Shown piece after piece: positions 46,732 to 56,886 of a DNA stretch of 64,000 bases; position 1 is the stretch's first letter; every line of letters starts with the position of its first letter. The notes below the pieces were generated by a model, which saw only the letters and a program-made list of their open reading frames with translations, was not told the origin of the DNA and ran no database searches. The DNA is from Desulfomicrobium orale DSM 12838 (GTDB taxonomy: Bacteria > Desulfobacterota > Desulfovibrionia > Desulfovibrionales > Desulfomicrobiaceae): NCBI RefSeq assembly GCF_001553625.1, contig NZ_CP014230.1:1178001-1242000 (forward strand). The letters are read 5' to 3'. The translations under genes and the position numbers were made by a program.

Positions 46732-49700
46732 TGCTGTTCGTCCCGGACCACGCGCAGGGTGCCGATGGAGCCGGCGGCGCGGATATCCGGGTAATACATG
46801 GCTTCGGCCTGAATGGGCGGCATGGTGAACGCGCCCGGCGTCACCGCCCGGAGCACGCTGTAGCGGGTTGCCCATTTGTTGCCCCGCAGACTGGCGAAGA
46901 CCAGAATGCGGTCATCGCGCAGATCCTGATGGCCTTCCAGCTGGGGGACGTCCTCCATCCAGTCCAGCCGTTCGGTGGTGGCCAGGCGTGGATTTTCCAC
47001 TTCCAGCCCGGCGGGCAGCAGGCTCTGCACCACCACGTTGTCCAGATTGCCGGACGTGCTGCGCACGCGGGTGCGCATGACGATGAGTTCTCCCTGGCGG
47101 ACGTTGTTCATGTCCAGAGGCTGTCCGTCCTCGCGCAGGAGGGTCTGCTCCACTTCCAGGCCCTGAGCCAGCGGGCGATGCGTTTCAGTCTTGGGCGCAC
47201 CGGCCGTGAGGGCCGTGAAGAAGACCTGGCGGTCGGCCGGGGTTTTGGTCAGGGAGATTTCACCCGAGGTAAGGATGCCCTCGGCGGTGAAGGTTCTGGT
47301 TTCCTCGAAGGGCCGGGTCTGGCCAGGCCAGGCCAGGGTTCCGGCAAAGGGCCGGTCGTCATTCCAGGCGGAGAGGAACTTGCCCAGAGCCATGAAGGCC
47401 AGGCTCGTTTCCTGGGTGGAATACCAGCGGCCCTTGTCCAGCTCTTCGCTGATGCGCTCTATGAGTCCGGCCAGACGGGGATCGTCCGGGCTCTGGGCCT
47501 GGAGGATGAGGGCCGTCAGGGCCCGGTCGCGCAGGCCCGAACCCAGATTGGCGCCATTGGCGGGCCGTCCGTCGTCGAAGGTGGGATTGATTTGCAGCAG
47601 TTCGAAGCCCGCGTCGGGATTGCCGCTGGCGAAGTAGGCTCCGGCCAGCAGAGTCCGGGACACGCCCTTCATATTCTTGCCGAAGGTTTCACGCAGGTAG
47701 TCCTGGCTGCCCAGGTTGGGATTTTTGGACAAGGCCAGCACGTACAGGGCGTAGGCGGCCCGTTCGACTTCCCATCCGGCGGCGTCGGCCGGGGGATTGG
47801 TCAGGTTGGTCAGATAGCCCAGGCCGCGGTTGATCATGCGTTCGGGGACCGTATGCCCGGCCTGCATGGCTTCCAGCAGGAAGTGGCAGACATAGGCCGA
47901 AACCCAGGGGTCGGTCTCCGCGCCCGGCCAGTAGCCGTAACCGCCCGAAGATGTCTGCATGGTCTGCAGGCGGCGGATGGCCACGTGCACTAGGCCTGCC
48001 GGGCCGGTGGTGCTGAACCGGCCGGGAGCCAGCTGCTTGGCCAGACTGCCGAAGTACAGGAGCGGGAAGGCCTTGGAAACCGTCTGCTCGGAGCAGCCGT
48101 AGGGATAGCCCAGCAGGTTGTCCAGGTGGCCGGAGAAGCGCATGAGCGGCAGAACGGACAGGCGCACCGTGCGTCTGACGGTTTCCGGCAGCAGCGTGTC
48201 CGGCGCGGCGGCGCTGACAAGACCGGATTCGCCCTTGAGGACGCCTGTTTCCATGATGCGGGTCACGGGCAGGGGGGCGCGCTGGTCCAGTTCTTCGGAG
48301 ACGGTCGCGGTTTCGCCGTTGCCCGTGGCCGTCAGGGTCACTTCCACTTTGCCTTCGGCCTTGCCGCAGGTCAGGGGCAGGTACACGGTTTTCTGCTGTC
48401 CCGTTTCCAGGGTCAGCTGCGCAGGGACATCCCCCAGCGCGGCCGGGCCGGACACGGTGGCCTTCAGCTGGAACTGCCCCGCCGAAGGCGTGTCGTTACG
48501 CACGGTCAGAGGCACCTCCACCGTATCCCCCAAGGCCAGAAACCGGGGCAGGGTGGGCGTCAGCACCAGTGGTGTGCGCACCCTGGTCATGGCCGTGCCC
48601 ACACCGAAGGCCTTGCCCTGGTTGGCCACGGCCACAATGCGCAGGGCGCCCTGGAAGTCGGGCAGACGCACATTGTGGGTGATGTTCCCGGAGGCGTCGG
48701 CCGTGAGCACGCCGGACCAGAAGGTTACGGGCTTGACCCGGCGGATGCCCTCGGTGCGCATGAAGCTCGAAGCCGCTGCCAGGGCGTCGCCGCCGCCGGC
48801 CAGGGGTTTGGCCGCGGACAGGTACGGGAAGAGCATGGCGAAGCTGTCGAGGCTGTTCACCTCAAGGGCCCGTTTGGCGTAGAAAAAGCCGAACGGATCG
48901 GGATTCTTCCCGCCGGCCAGTTGCAGGATGCCTTCGTCCACCACGGACACGGTGACTCTGGAATGGGGCCTGGCCGTCAGGTTGATGGCCAGATCCGTCC
49001 GCGGGCGTACTTCGGCGGGAGCGTCCACACGCACGGCCATCTTGTTGGACAGGCTGTCCACGAACAGGGGAATGGCCCCGAAGGCCCGCCCCGGCGTGCC
49101 GGGCCGGATATCGGTACCTTTGCGGACCAGAATGGCCGTCACATAGACATTGGGCTGCCAGGCTTCGCTTACCGGAATGCTGACCTGTCCGGTATTGCCG
49201 GTTAGCTCCACAACCTGGTGATGCCTCACGCCCTGCCCTTCCACGCAGACCAGCACCTTGCCCGCAAAGGGCGCGCGGAGCTGGATGGAAGCGGTTTCTC
49301 CACCCCGGTAGCCTTCCTTGTCCGGAATGAGTTCCAGCCGGGCCGGATTCTTGACCGCCCACGGGGAGTAGCCCCAGCCGCCGCAGTAGAATTCCTGCTC
49401 GGCCAGGGCGCCGGTTTTGGGATCCGTCAGGCGCACCCGGTAGGAACCGTAGTTCTGGGGCACCACCTCGAAGCTGCCCTTGCCCAGCCCGGCGGGCAGA
49501 CTCTGGGTGGAGACTTCTACCGGATTGCGCACGGATTCATATACCACCCCCGTGTCGGATTTACGCATGACCGTCTGCCAGCGGTCCTGAAACAGGGTCA
49601 CGGTCAGTTCCGGATTCTGGGTCTGCACGCCGTCGGCATTGACGGTCACGAATTCGAAAACGGCCTTTTTCCGGGGCTCGAACTCCATGGATTCCGGCTG

Positions 49701-52082
49701 CTTGATGCCCGGATACAGAGAGTAGGCATGGACCGGCACATACGTTCTGGCCGTGACGCCGCGTCCGCCCTGCTCCTGTACGCGGCTGGTGATTTCCGCC
49801 TGCAGGGCCAGAGGCGGGGTCAGATTTTCCGGGATGGCCGCGGTGAAGTTTCCCTGCCCTTCGGCGTCCAGCCGGGAATCCGTGGCCAGCAGCGGCATGG
49901 GCTCGAAAGTCCGCCCCGGATCGCCGAATGTGTAGGCTTCAAAGCCCTTGGGCGTGAAGGAGGCGTGGATGAGCCGGATTTTGGTCGAAACGGCCAGATT
50001 CGCGGCCGGCGGGCCGAAAAGGTAATGCGAGACCACGTTGAAATCGAACTTCTGGCCCGGACCGGCCTGCCGGGGCGTTTTAGCGATCTCCACGCTGATC
50101 CGGTCCGGAATGAATTCCTCCACCTGATAGGCGTACGTGCCGATGCTTTCGCCCCCGCTCATCACGTTCAGGGAATACCGGCCCGTCAGTGACCAGTCGG
50201 GGATGTCCAGGCTCACGGTGGCCATGCCCTGGTTCGGGGTCAGTTTCAGGGTGCGCAGCGTCCGGCCTTCGGGATCGCTCTGCTCCAGGGTCAGGGGCGC
50301 CGACGGCGGCTCCTGCAACTGGGCGTTGCGGATCAGGATGGCCGCATCCAAAGTTTCTCCTGGCCGGTAGATGTCGCGCTTGCCGTAGACATAGGCCTGA
50401 AGCCCGGCTGCGTTGACGGATGTGCCGCTGACGTCGAGTCCCGTGGTGTCGATGCCGAAATGATCCAGCATGAGGAAGCTGAAATCTTCTCTGGCCCAGG
50501 CCACGATCATGGCCGGATAGCCCATTTCGTCGTTTTCGGCGGGCCGGGAGAAGCGGGCCAGCCCCATCTCGTCCGTGCGGGCCGAGGCGAGGATCTGGTT
50601 CTTGGAGCTGATCAGGGCGACTTCCAGATCGCGCATGGGGCGCAGGGAGTCGATGGAATTGGCCCAGATCATGTACCCGCCATCCCAAGCTTTGGCCATG
50701 AGGCCGATATTTGTGCGCAGCACCCAGCGCGTGGCGCCCTGATATTCCGAAGGCAGGGTCAGGTTCAGCTTGTACAGGCCCGGCCGGTTGTCCCGCACCA
50801 GTTCGGACATGGAGATGGTGCGTTTTTCCTTTTTGTTGGGCGTGGACTGCAACGAAAAGGATTCGCGGTAGATTTCGCTACCCAGATGGTACGGCACAGA
50901 GCTTTCGTCCTCGCCGCCGCTGAAGATGGCATAGCCGTGGTCTTGAAAGAGGGCGCTCAGATTGTTGGGGAAAACCCGGCTTACGGTCAGTACCAGTTCG
51001 TCTGTGTTGACGTACTCAAGGCCGATGAGTCCCTGCCCCTGGCGGGGCAGGAACATGCCCTTGGCCGAAAAATCCACGCCGGGCGGCAGGTCCGGTATGG
51101 TCACGGCAGTCCGGTAGCTTTCGTTCAGCGAGGCTCCGTCGGCGGCTGTGAGTCCTCTGGACAGGGCCACTTCATACTTTTTGCCGGGTTCCAGACGGCC
51201 GGTGATGGTGGCGGTCCGGCCGTGGGTGGACACGGCGGCCTGGATATCGGGCGTGATCTTCATGTACTCGCGGATCTTGTCCGCCTGCACGGGCGCGGAA
51301 AACTCCACGGCGATCTGGGACTGATCCGGCCCGGAGTCCGGAGTCAGGTTGACCACCTTCAGTACCGGATCCAGCACGACGGTCATACCGCGCAGAAATT
51401 CCCGGCCCAGGGACAGGTTTTTTTCCGCCACGGTCAGTTCGGGAGCAAGCCGCAGTGTCAGGGTACGGGCGTCTTTTTCCTTGAGGATGGGCGCGCTGCG
51501 GAAAACGAAATTGCTGGTGCGCCAGGAAGTCTGCAGAAATATGTCGATGACCGTCCCGTTGGCTTCGGTCAGCCGCATGGCGTCCAGAAGATTCTGCGGG
51601 TCCACCGGAGCGTTGAAACTGATTTTTCCTTCCAGCTCGACCATGGCCGGCCCGGCTTCAGAGGGCATCTCGTTCATGGAGAACTCCCGCACGGCGAATT
51701 CTCCGGTCTGGATGCGGGCCGTTCTCGCGGATTCGGGCATGTCTTCCCCGAACAGGTCCGGATTCAGAGCAATCTCGTACTCCATGTTGAGAGGCAGGGA
51801 GGTCTGGCTCAGGAATTTCAGGGTGTACGGGTTTGCCCAGACCCACTGCCCTTCCGTCTCGGGCTTGATTCCGGCCGGGTGCTCCTGTTTGAGGGCGCTC
51901 TCCGGCGCTGGCCGGTTGAACTCCACCGTGACGGTGGTTCGCATGGGACTGTCCAGGGTGACGTTCTGGATGCGCGGCCCTTCCTGAAAGGCGTTGGTGA
52001 AACGGTCCCGGAGGAGCCAGGCCTGGCCTGCGATCACCAGGCAGAGCAGGACGATGATCCAGTTTTTGACGGTGGAAGACAT
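46728..52082 (-). CDS. Bacterial alpha-2-macroglobulin (YfhM type)
   Basis: 1784 residues. An N-terminal hydrophobic segment (WIIVLLCLVIAGQAWLL, residues 8-24) without a lipobox Cys suggests an inner-membrane anchor, not the lipoprotein form. MG-type beta domains occupy the first 1000 residues. The thioester motif GCSEQ (CxEQ) lies near residue 1327, within YPYGCSEQTVSKAFPLLYF, followed by helical thioester-domain repeats. Such proteins trap attacking proteases in the periplasm and partner with PbpC for envelope repair. The operon order is this gene then pbpC. Confidence 0.93.
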   Translation of the reverse strand: MSSTVKNWIIVLLCLVIAGQAWLLRDRFTNAFQEGPRIQNVTLDSPMRTTVTVEFNRPAPESALKQEHPAGIKPETEGQWVWANPYTLKFLSQTSLPLNMEYEIALNPDLFGEDMPESARTARIQTGEFAVREFSMNEMPSEAGPAMVELEGKISFNAPVDPQNLLDAMRLTEANGTVIDIFLQTSWRTSNFVFRSAPILKEKDARTLTLRLAPELTVAEKNLSLGREFLRGMTVVLDPVLKVVNLTPDSGPDQSQIAVEFSAPVQADKIREYMKITPDIQAAVSTHGRTATITGRLEPGKKYEVALSRGLTAADGASLNESYRTAVTIPDLPPGVDFSAKGMFLPRQGQGLIGLEYVNTDELVLTVSRVFPNNLSALFQDHGYAIFSGGEDESSVPYHLGSEIYRESFSLQSTPNKKEKRTISMSELVRDNRPGLYKLNLTLPSEYQGATRWVLRTNIGLMAKAWDGGYMIWANSIDSLRPMRDLEVALISSKNQILASARTDEMGLARFSRPAENDEMGYPAMIVAWAREDFSFLMLDHFGIDTTGLDVSGTSVNAAGLQAYVYGKRDIYRPGETLDAAILIRNAQLQEPPSAPLTLEQSDPEGRTLRTLKLTPNQGMATVSLDIPDWSLTGRYSLNVMSGGESIGTYAYQVEEFIPDRISVEIAKTPRQAGPGQKFDFNVVSHYLFGPPAANLAVSTKIRLIHASFTPKGFEAYTFGDPGRTFEPMPLLATDSRLDAEGQGNFTAAIPENLTPPLALQAEITSRVQEQGGRGVTARTYVPVHAYSLYPGIKQPESMEFEPRKKAVFEFVTVNADGVQTQNPELTVTLFQDRWQTVMRKSDTGVVYESVRNPVEVSTQSLPAGLGKGSFEVVPQNYGSYRVRLTDPKTGALAEQEFYCGGWGYSPWAVKNPARLELIPDKEGYRGGETASIQLRAPFAGKVLVCVEGQGVRHHQVVELTGNTGQVSIPVSEAWQPNVYVTAILVRKGTDIRPGTPGRAFGAIPLFVDSLSNKMAVRVDAPAEVRPRTDLAINLTARPHSRVTVSVVDEGILQLAGGKNPDPFGFFYAKRALEVNSLDSFAMLFPYLSAAKPLAGGGDALAAASSFMRTEGIRRVKPVTFWSGVLTADASGNITHNVRLPDFQGALRIVAVANQGKAFGVGTAMTRVRTPLVLTPTLPRFLALGDTVEVPLTVRNDTPSAGQFQLKATVSGPAALGDVPAQLTLETGQQKTVYLPLTCGKAEGKVEVTLTATGNGETATVSEELDQRAPLPVTRIMETGVLKGESGLVSAAAPDTLLPETVRRTVRLSVLPLMRFSGHLDNLLGYPYGCSEQTVSKAFPLLYFGSLAKQLAPGRFSTTGPAGLVHVAIRRLQTMQTSSGGYGYWPGAETDPWVSAYVCHFLLEAMQAGHTVPERMINRGLGYLTNLTNPPADAAGWEVERAAYALYVLALSKNPNLGSQDYLRETFGKNMKGVSRTLLAGAYFASGNPDAGFELLQINPTFDDGRPANGANLGSGLRDRALTALILQAQSPDDPRLAGLIERISEELDKGRWYSTQETSLAFMALGKFLSAWNDDRPFAGTLAWPGQTRPFEETRTFTAEGILTSGEISLTKTPADRQVFFTALTAGAPKTETHRPLAQGLEVEQTLLREDGQPLDMNNVRQGELIVMRTRVRSTSGNLDNVVVQSLLPAGLEVENPRLATTERLDWMEDVPQLEGHQDLRDDRILVFASLRGNKWATRYSVLRAVTPGAFTMPPIQAEAMYYPDIRAAGSIGTLRVVRDEQQ

Positions 52083-52596
52083 GCGAACCTCGGCGTGTTT
52101 GAGAGATAAGTGGCGTGGATTTGTGAATAATAATGCGGCGATAACGGATAGCCCTGATTGCTGTCCAGAGATAAAGATGAGAGATTGGAGGTAGACGTAT
52201 TGACAGTGTCTTTTTTGCGTTCAGATATGGAGGATTTGTTCCCAGCGGTTTTGTCGGCAGATTTTGCACGGTAGAAGGTCAAATGGGACGGGCACTGGAT
52301 TTTTTTCGAAAATTAGGGCAGAAGCCGAAGGTACGTTAGCTATGATTGAAATATTACTGTCTTGGTCTGAAAAGAAAAACGGTTGAATATTATGCGGTAC
52401 AGGAGTGGTGGAAAATTTAATCTGCTTAGTTTTAAGTAGAACGACAAACACAAAATGCATTTTTGTAAAAGAGTTTTGGGCTCGTAACTATTCTACATGC
52501 AGAAGAATTTGATAGGTTTAATTTGGATTCTCTTAATATGAGAATAAAATTTAACTAGTTGTATGATAAAAATATATATTTATAGATAAATTACTT
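52083..52596. other. AT-rich intergenic region at the left edge of the DUF488/DUF4326 cassette
   Basis: About 510 bases between divergent genes. Base composition falls abruptly to AT-rich at about 52,110, soon after the start of the alpha-2-macroglobulin gene. No gene, tRNA or integrase remnant was found. The promoter of the cassette should lie in its right half (several TATAAT-like stretches near 52,560-52,590), but none can be singled out. Confidence 0.5.
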
Positions 52597-53208
52597 ATGT
52601 TTCGTAGGACAATTGTAATTCTTGCTAATTCTATTAAACATAAAAAACATTGTGTTGCTGGTAAATGTGTCTCAACTAAGAAATGGATACGTCCTGTTTC
52701 AGATGAAACAGGCGGGGCGTTGAGTCGGAGTCAAGTTGCGTATCAGAATCCTTATGGAATATTCATTGCCAAACCATTACAAAAAATTTCAATAGGATTA
52801 TTGAGGCAAGTCCCTCTTTTGCATCAACCTGAAAATTATCTTATTGATAACTCAGTGTGGACTCAAAATTTTAATATTCCATATACAGGCTTGAGTCAAT
52901 TTTTGGACAATCCTAGTGACCTATGGGGGACTAGTGATAGGGTTGAGTATTTATCTATTGACTATGGTCTTGTTCAAATAATACAATCTCTATATTTAGT
53001 AGTTGTCAATAACTTGGTGTTTTATAAAAATATCAATAACAAAAGGAGAGCCTCATTTACATACAAAGAAAATATTTATGATCTTGCTGTAACAGATCCA
53101 AATTTTGATAGTCATGAAAATAATCAATATAGATCAAAAGTGATATGCGTCAGCTTGGGGTCGGTTTATAAAGGTTTCTGCTATAAATTAGTCGTAGCTA
53201 TTTTTTAA
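52597..53208 (+). CDS. Dual OB-domain protein (DuOB-like)
   Basis: 203 residues. The start TIVILANSIKHKKHCVAGKCV followed by KWIRPVSD near residue 30 is the hallmark N-terminus of the dual-OB family. Further on come NPYGIFIAKPL, HQPENYLID and a second beta-rich region ending VSLGSVYKGFCYKLVVAIF, fitting two OB folds. OB folds usually bind nucleic acid or nucleotides; the role here is unknown. First gene of an AT-rich trio, 15 bases before the DUF488 gene. Its composition and codon use are unlike the GC-rich host genes on both sides, suggesting horizontal transfer. Confidence 0.75.
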   Translation: MFRRTIVILANSIKHKKHCVAGKCVSTKKWIRPVSDETGGALSRSQVAYQNPYGIFIAKPLQKISIGLLRQVPLLHQPENYLIDNSVWTQNFNIPYTGLSQFLDNPSDLWGTSDRVEYLSIDYGLVQIIQSLYLVVVNNLVFYKNINNKRRASFTYKENIYDLAVTDPNFDSHENNQYRSKVICVSLGSVYKGFCYKLVVAIF

Positions 53209-53223
53209 CAAGAGGATATTGTT

Positions 53224-53664
53224 TTGAATATATATACCATAGGGTTTACAAAAAAAAATGCTGAAACATTTTTTAGATTAATTAAATCTGCAAAAATAGC
53301 TAAATTAATAGATATTCGTCTAAACGCAGATTCTCAATTGGCTGGTTTTGCTAAAAAAAATGATTTAAGATTCTTTCTGCATGAGATATGTGGGACAGAA
53401 TATTTTTATTTTCCTGAGTTCGCGCCAACAAAAGATATATTAGAGGATTACAAAAAAAACAGAATAAGTTGGGAAAAATATGAAGTTCGATACTTAGAGC
53501 TTATTGAAAAACGAAAACCAATAAAGAAAATTTTGCCAGAGTTTTTCGAAAATAGTTGTTTGTTATGCAGTGAACATGAGCCAATCAATTGTCACCGAAG
53601 ATTAGCTGCTGAATATGTCAATATGTCTTTTAATGGTATATTTAAAATTAATCACCTATATTAA
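53224..53664 (+). CDS. DUF488 domain protein
   Basis: 146 residues from a TTG at 53224 with AGAGGA upstream. Starts NIYTIGFTKKNAETFFRLIK, continues LIDIRLNADSQLAGFAKKNDL near residue 35, the usual DUF488 core, and ends with the Cys motif C112-L-L-C115, C123-H124-R-R-L-A-A-E-Y. Conserved Cys and His suggest metal or thiol chemistry, but no reaction is established. Same strand as the dual-OB gene and one base before the next gene. Confidence 0.8.
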   Translation: MNIYTIGFTKKNAETFFRLIKSAKIAKLIDIRLNADSQLAGFAKKNDLRFFLHEICGTEYFYFPEFAPTKDILEDYKKNRISWEKYEVRYLELIEKRKPIKKILPEFFENSCLLCSEHEPINCHRRLAAEYVNMSFNGIFKINHLY

Positions 53665-53665
53665 A

Positions 53666-54265
53666 ATGAATAATATTCTAATCTTATATCCAGAGGAATT
53701 CAAGTGTGAGGCAAAGTTTTCAAGAAAAGTTTCGAATATTATACAGCGGATTGAAAATATAACTTTTTATTTTCCAAAAGACTCAAATAATTTTATTTTT
53801 AATTTTTCAAAAGAAAATAAATTAAAGCTAATAGAAGAAAAAAATTGGAGGGATTGTAGACTTACTCATGCGATAATTTTCGATGATAATGAGGTATTTA
53901 AGGATGAAACTAATTTTATAAAAAAAGAAAATATTCCACTTAGATTGATAAATATAAAAATTACTAGAGTTGTGAATATAAATAAAGATATACAATATAA
54001 AAATTTAAAAAGTACTCCTTCATATGAATATATTGGTCGAGGATCTTACTGGGGAAATCCGTATTCTATATATGAAGAAGGAGAAGACAGAGAGGAAGTT
54101 ATTCGAAAATATAAATATGACTTTGATAATGATAAATTTCCAAACAAAGATAAATCTCAAGTCTATAAACTTTCTGGAAAGCGCCTTGGTTGTTTTTGTA
54201 AACCTGAACCATGCCACGGGGATGTATTAGCTGAGTACTTGAATTCTTGGGATGATGGAACATGA
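53666..54265 (+). CDS. DUF4326 domain protein with extra N-terminal region
   Basis: 199 residues from the ATG at 53666. The first ~85 residues (ILILYPEEFKCEAKFSRKV, then RDCRLTHAIIFDD) are an extra region with no family I recognise. The DUF4326 domain follows (residues ~95-195): YIGRGSYWGNPYSIYEEGEDREEVI, then GKRLGCFCKPEPCHGDVLAEYL (both quoted in part). Its end (C178 to C183-H184 and L-A-E-Y) resembles the end of the DUF488 protein. Function unknown; third gene of the cassette, followed by a terminator. Confidence 0.78.
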   Translation: MNNILILYPEEFKCEAKFSRKVSNIIQRIENITFYFPKDSNNFIFNFSKENKLKLIEEKNWRDCRLTHAIIFDDNEVFKDETNFIKKENIPLRLINIKITRVVNINKDIQYKNLKSTPSYEYIGRGSYWGNPYSIYEEGEDREEVIRKYKYDFDNDKFPNKDKSQVYKLSGKRLGCFCKPEPCHGDVLAEYLNSWDDGT

Positions 54266-54298
54266 CAAGAGTTATGGTCAATACAAGCAGCCTCTAAT

Positions 54299-54332
54299 AA
54301 AAAGCGGCAGGACACTTCGCCTGCCGCTTTTT
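54299..54332. terminator. Strong bidirectional rho-independent terminator
   Basis: 13-bp perfect stem AAAAAGCGGCAGG / CCTGCCGCTTTTT around loop ACACTTCG. The A and T runs make it work for both the DUF4326 gene (+) and the cytochrome gene (-). Confidence 0.93.
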
Positions 54333-54352
54333 ATCTTTAAAGCCAGCGTTCT

Positions 54353-56886
54353 CTATTTCAACATATTCGGATGGTGCAGTTCGGCATCCATTTCTTCGCG
54401 GTGGCAGACGGCGCAGTTGCCGCCCGCTCCGATGGGCCGTCTGTTCCCTTGGTAGCGCATGGGCTGGAGGGAATCCAGGCCGGAGTTGAAAGGATTGATG
54501 GCCGGGTGCTCGGCATGGGCGGAGCCGTGGCAGGCCTGGCACATGAGTCCGGCCTCGTCCACGCGGTTTTGGTACAGGTCGTCGTTTTCCGCCCACTGGT
54601 TGAAAGCCGTGACCTTGACGCTTTCGGGCCGCTCGAATTCCACGTGGCAGGCCAGACAGTCGGGCAGGCTGCTCCAGGGCGCGCGCGGGTTTATGTCCTC
54701 CACGGCGGAAACCAGCCGGGGTCGCAGGTGACGCATGAGCTTGTCGGCCTTGGGTTTGTCCTTTTCGGCCTGAAGCAGGCTCAGGGCATGGTCTTCCATG
54801 GTGCCGTGGCATCTGGCGCAGGATTCGCCGGGCTGTCTGGAGTGGGCTCCCCGGAAGCTGGCCGTGTAGCTGTCCGTGCCGGTGGCGTGGCAGGCATTGC
54901 AGGCTTCCGCGCCGTTCAGACCGGACAGGTAGTTGGCGTGGAAGCCGTGCATGGCCGCCGAGAGGCTCAGCAGCTCAGGCTTGCCGGGAGCGTCCGTCAG
55001 CGGGTCGGCGTGACAGCTCTGACAGCTCACGGGAGAGCCGCTTTCCGCTCGGGCCATGAGGGTGGTCTTGTGCCGCCGGTCGTGCTTGCGCAGCACATCC
55101 GAGGCCGTCCGGGCCGAGACGCCTATCACGCCGTCCCGGCTCCACGAACCGCCGTGACAGTTTTTACAGCCCAGTTCCGTGGACACGGGCACGGCCACCC
55201 CAGGAGTTCGCCGTCCTGACTGCGGGCCTCGATGGTGAAGACCGGGTAGGGGTTGGGCAGCCCTTCGCCATAAGGCAGGACGGGGATGTCTTCAGCTGTG
55301 AAAGTCCGCTGCCCGTCGAGAGTCATGGTGCCGGACATCCTCCGGCCCGTCAGCCCGGTGTCGGGAGGCAGGTCCTTGCCCGTAAGGCTGCGGGCGTGTT
55401 TCCAGAATTCGACCTGCCGGCTTGGATGCTCGAATCCGGCTGGTGCGGAGAAGGTCAGCACCACGTCGCGTCGCAGTCGGAGATGGTTTTCTGGCCCGGA
55501 ACGCTCCAGGCGAGGAGAACATAGTCGTCCTCCTCGGGATCGAACGCCAGAACGGCCGGACGTATTTCGGGCCGGGCCGGGCGTTTCTCGCCGGAGGTTT
55601 CGGTCTGGCCGTTGATTTCCCGGGCCAGATAGGTGGCGCGCCGTGCGTTCCTGCCGGGTGCCCACGAAAACCGGCATGTACTCATAGACCTTGCCCATGC
55701 CGGAGATGAGGGCTTCAAAGCCCATGACGCCGATGCCCGCCGTGTATTTGCGGATATCCTTCATGGGTCCGCCGATGGAATGGCAGCTTGAGCACTGGCC
55801 GCGGAAGATTTCCCGACCGGCGTCCACCATGTTTTCCGCTGTGACGGTCTGATGGCGGTTCCAGCCGGAAGTCTTCAGGTATCCCGTGGCCGAGACGGCC
55901 TTTTCGGAACCCGCCAGAACGCCGTTGGAATACATGTAGCTGTGGATGAGGTAGGGTCTGCGTCCGGCTTCACGGGTCCACTCGAAGCAGACCATGTACA
56001 TGAGCCCGATGACCAGAAGCGTGACAGCCACGGAATGCTTGGCCAGGGCGGGCATGCGCGCGGCCATGACCAGGCCTCCGGCGAAGAGCGCGGCGGAAAT
56101 CAGGATGAAGCCCCGCAGGAAGGGGGCTATTTCCGGATTCGCGCCCAGAACCATGGCTTCCTGGGCTTCGGGCAGGGCATTTACATACCACCAGCCCGAG
56201 AGAAGCAGGATGGCGAAGGGCGCCAGAAGCCACAGAGCGCAGTGCCGGACCATGGCTTCGCGCAGGGCGGTTCCCTTTTCCCATGCGGCGGTGACGAAGC
56301 CGTACAGTCCGGCCAGCATGAAGACCAGACAGGTTCTGAAGACAAGGGCGGGCCAGAAGGAAGGGTTGAAGAATCCGTCCCAGAAATCCCGGGTGGAGAG
56401 CCAGTCGCCGGGAGTGAGCATGAAGCCGATGATGCCGTTGATCATGAACAGCGACATCCATCCGAAGAAGAAATACAGCCACCCGGCGGTCATGTGGGTC
56501 TGGGGCCGGATTTTGCCGAAGGTGTAGAAATAGACGAACAGGGCCACGATTTCACCCAGGAAGAAGACCCATTCTATGGCCCAGGCAAAGACGAATGTGT
56601 GGATGAGTTGCGCGGTAGCCGCCGGAGAGAGCAGGGAAATAGTGAACCAGATACCCACACCGGTGATGCCGCCAAGGACCATGGTCACCAGCAGGAAGAA
56701 TTTGGTGTGGCGGCGGGTGTATTCCAGAATGCCCGGCGAATTCCGACGGTAGCCCATCCGTTCCGTCAGCACCAGAAAGAGGCCTCCGCCCACGGCGAAA
56801 TGGGCGATATACACATGGAAGACGGCCATGGCGGCGATGAGCAGCCCGCCGCCCGCCCAGTGGAGTTCCCAGACCGGAAAATTCAT
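54353..56886 (-). pseudogene. Cytochrome bd-like membrane subunit fused to a multihaem cytochrome c, with three frameshifts
   Basis: About 845 residues if frames are joined. The N-terminal ~330 residues are a cytochrome-bd subunit I-like membrane domain (HFAVGGGLFLVLTERMGY, LGGITGVGIWFTISLL, many helices). A single c-type haem site (C-S-S-C-H near 345) follows, then a periplasmic beta region. Last come seven more CxxCH motifs (CKNCH, CQSCH, CNACH, CARCH, CLACH, CQACH, CAVCH), eight in all. Frames break near 55,638 (one base too many or two missing), near 55,470 (one missing) and at the C4 run 55198-55201 (one missing). The last two fit undercalling; the first does not. Since the partner gene upstream is IS-disrupted, real decay is also possible. 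Likely role: quinol/cytochrome redox chemistry. Confidence 0.7.
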
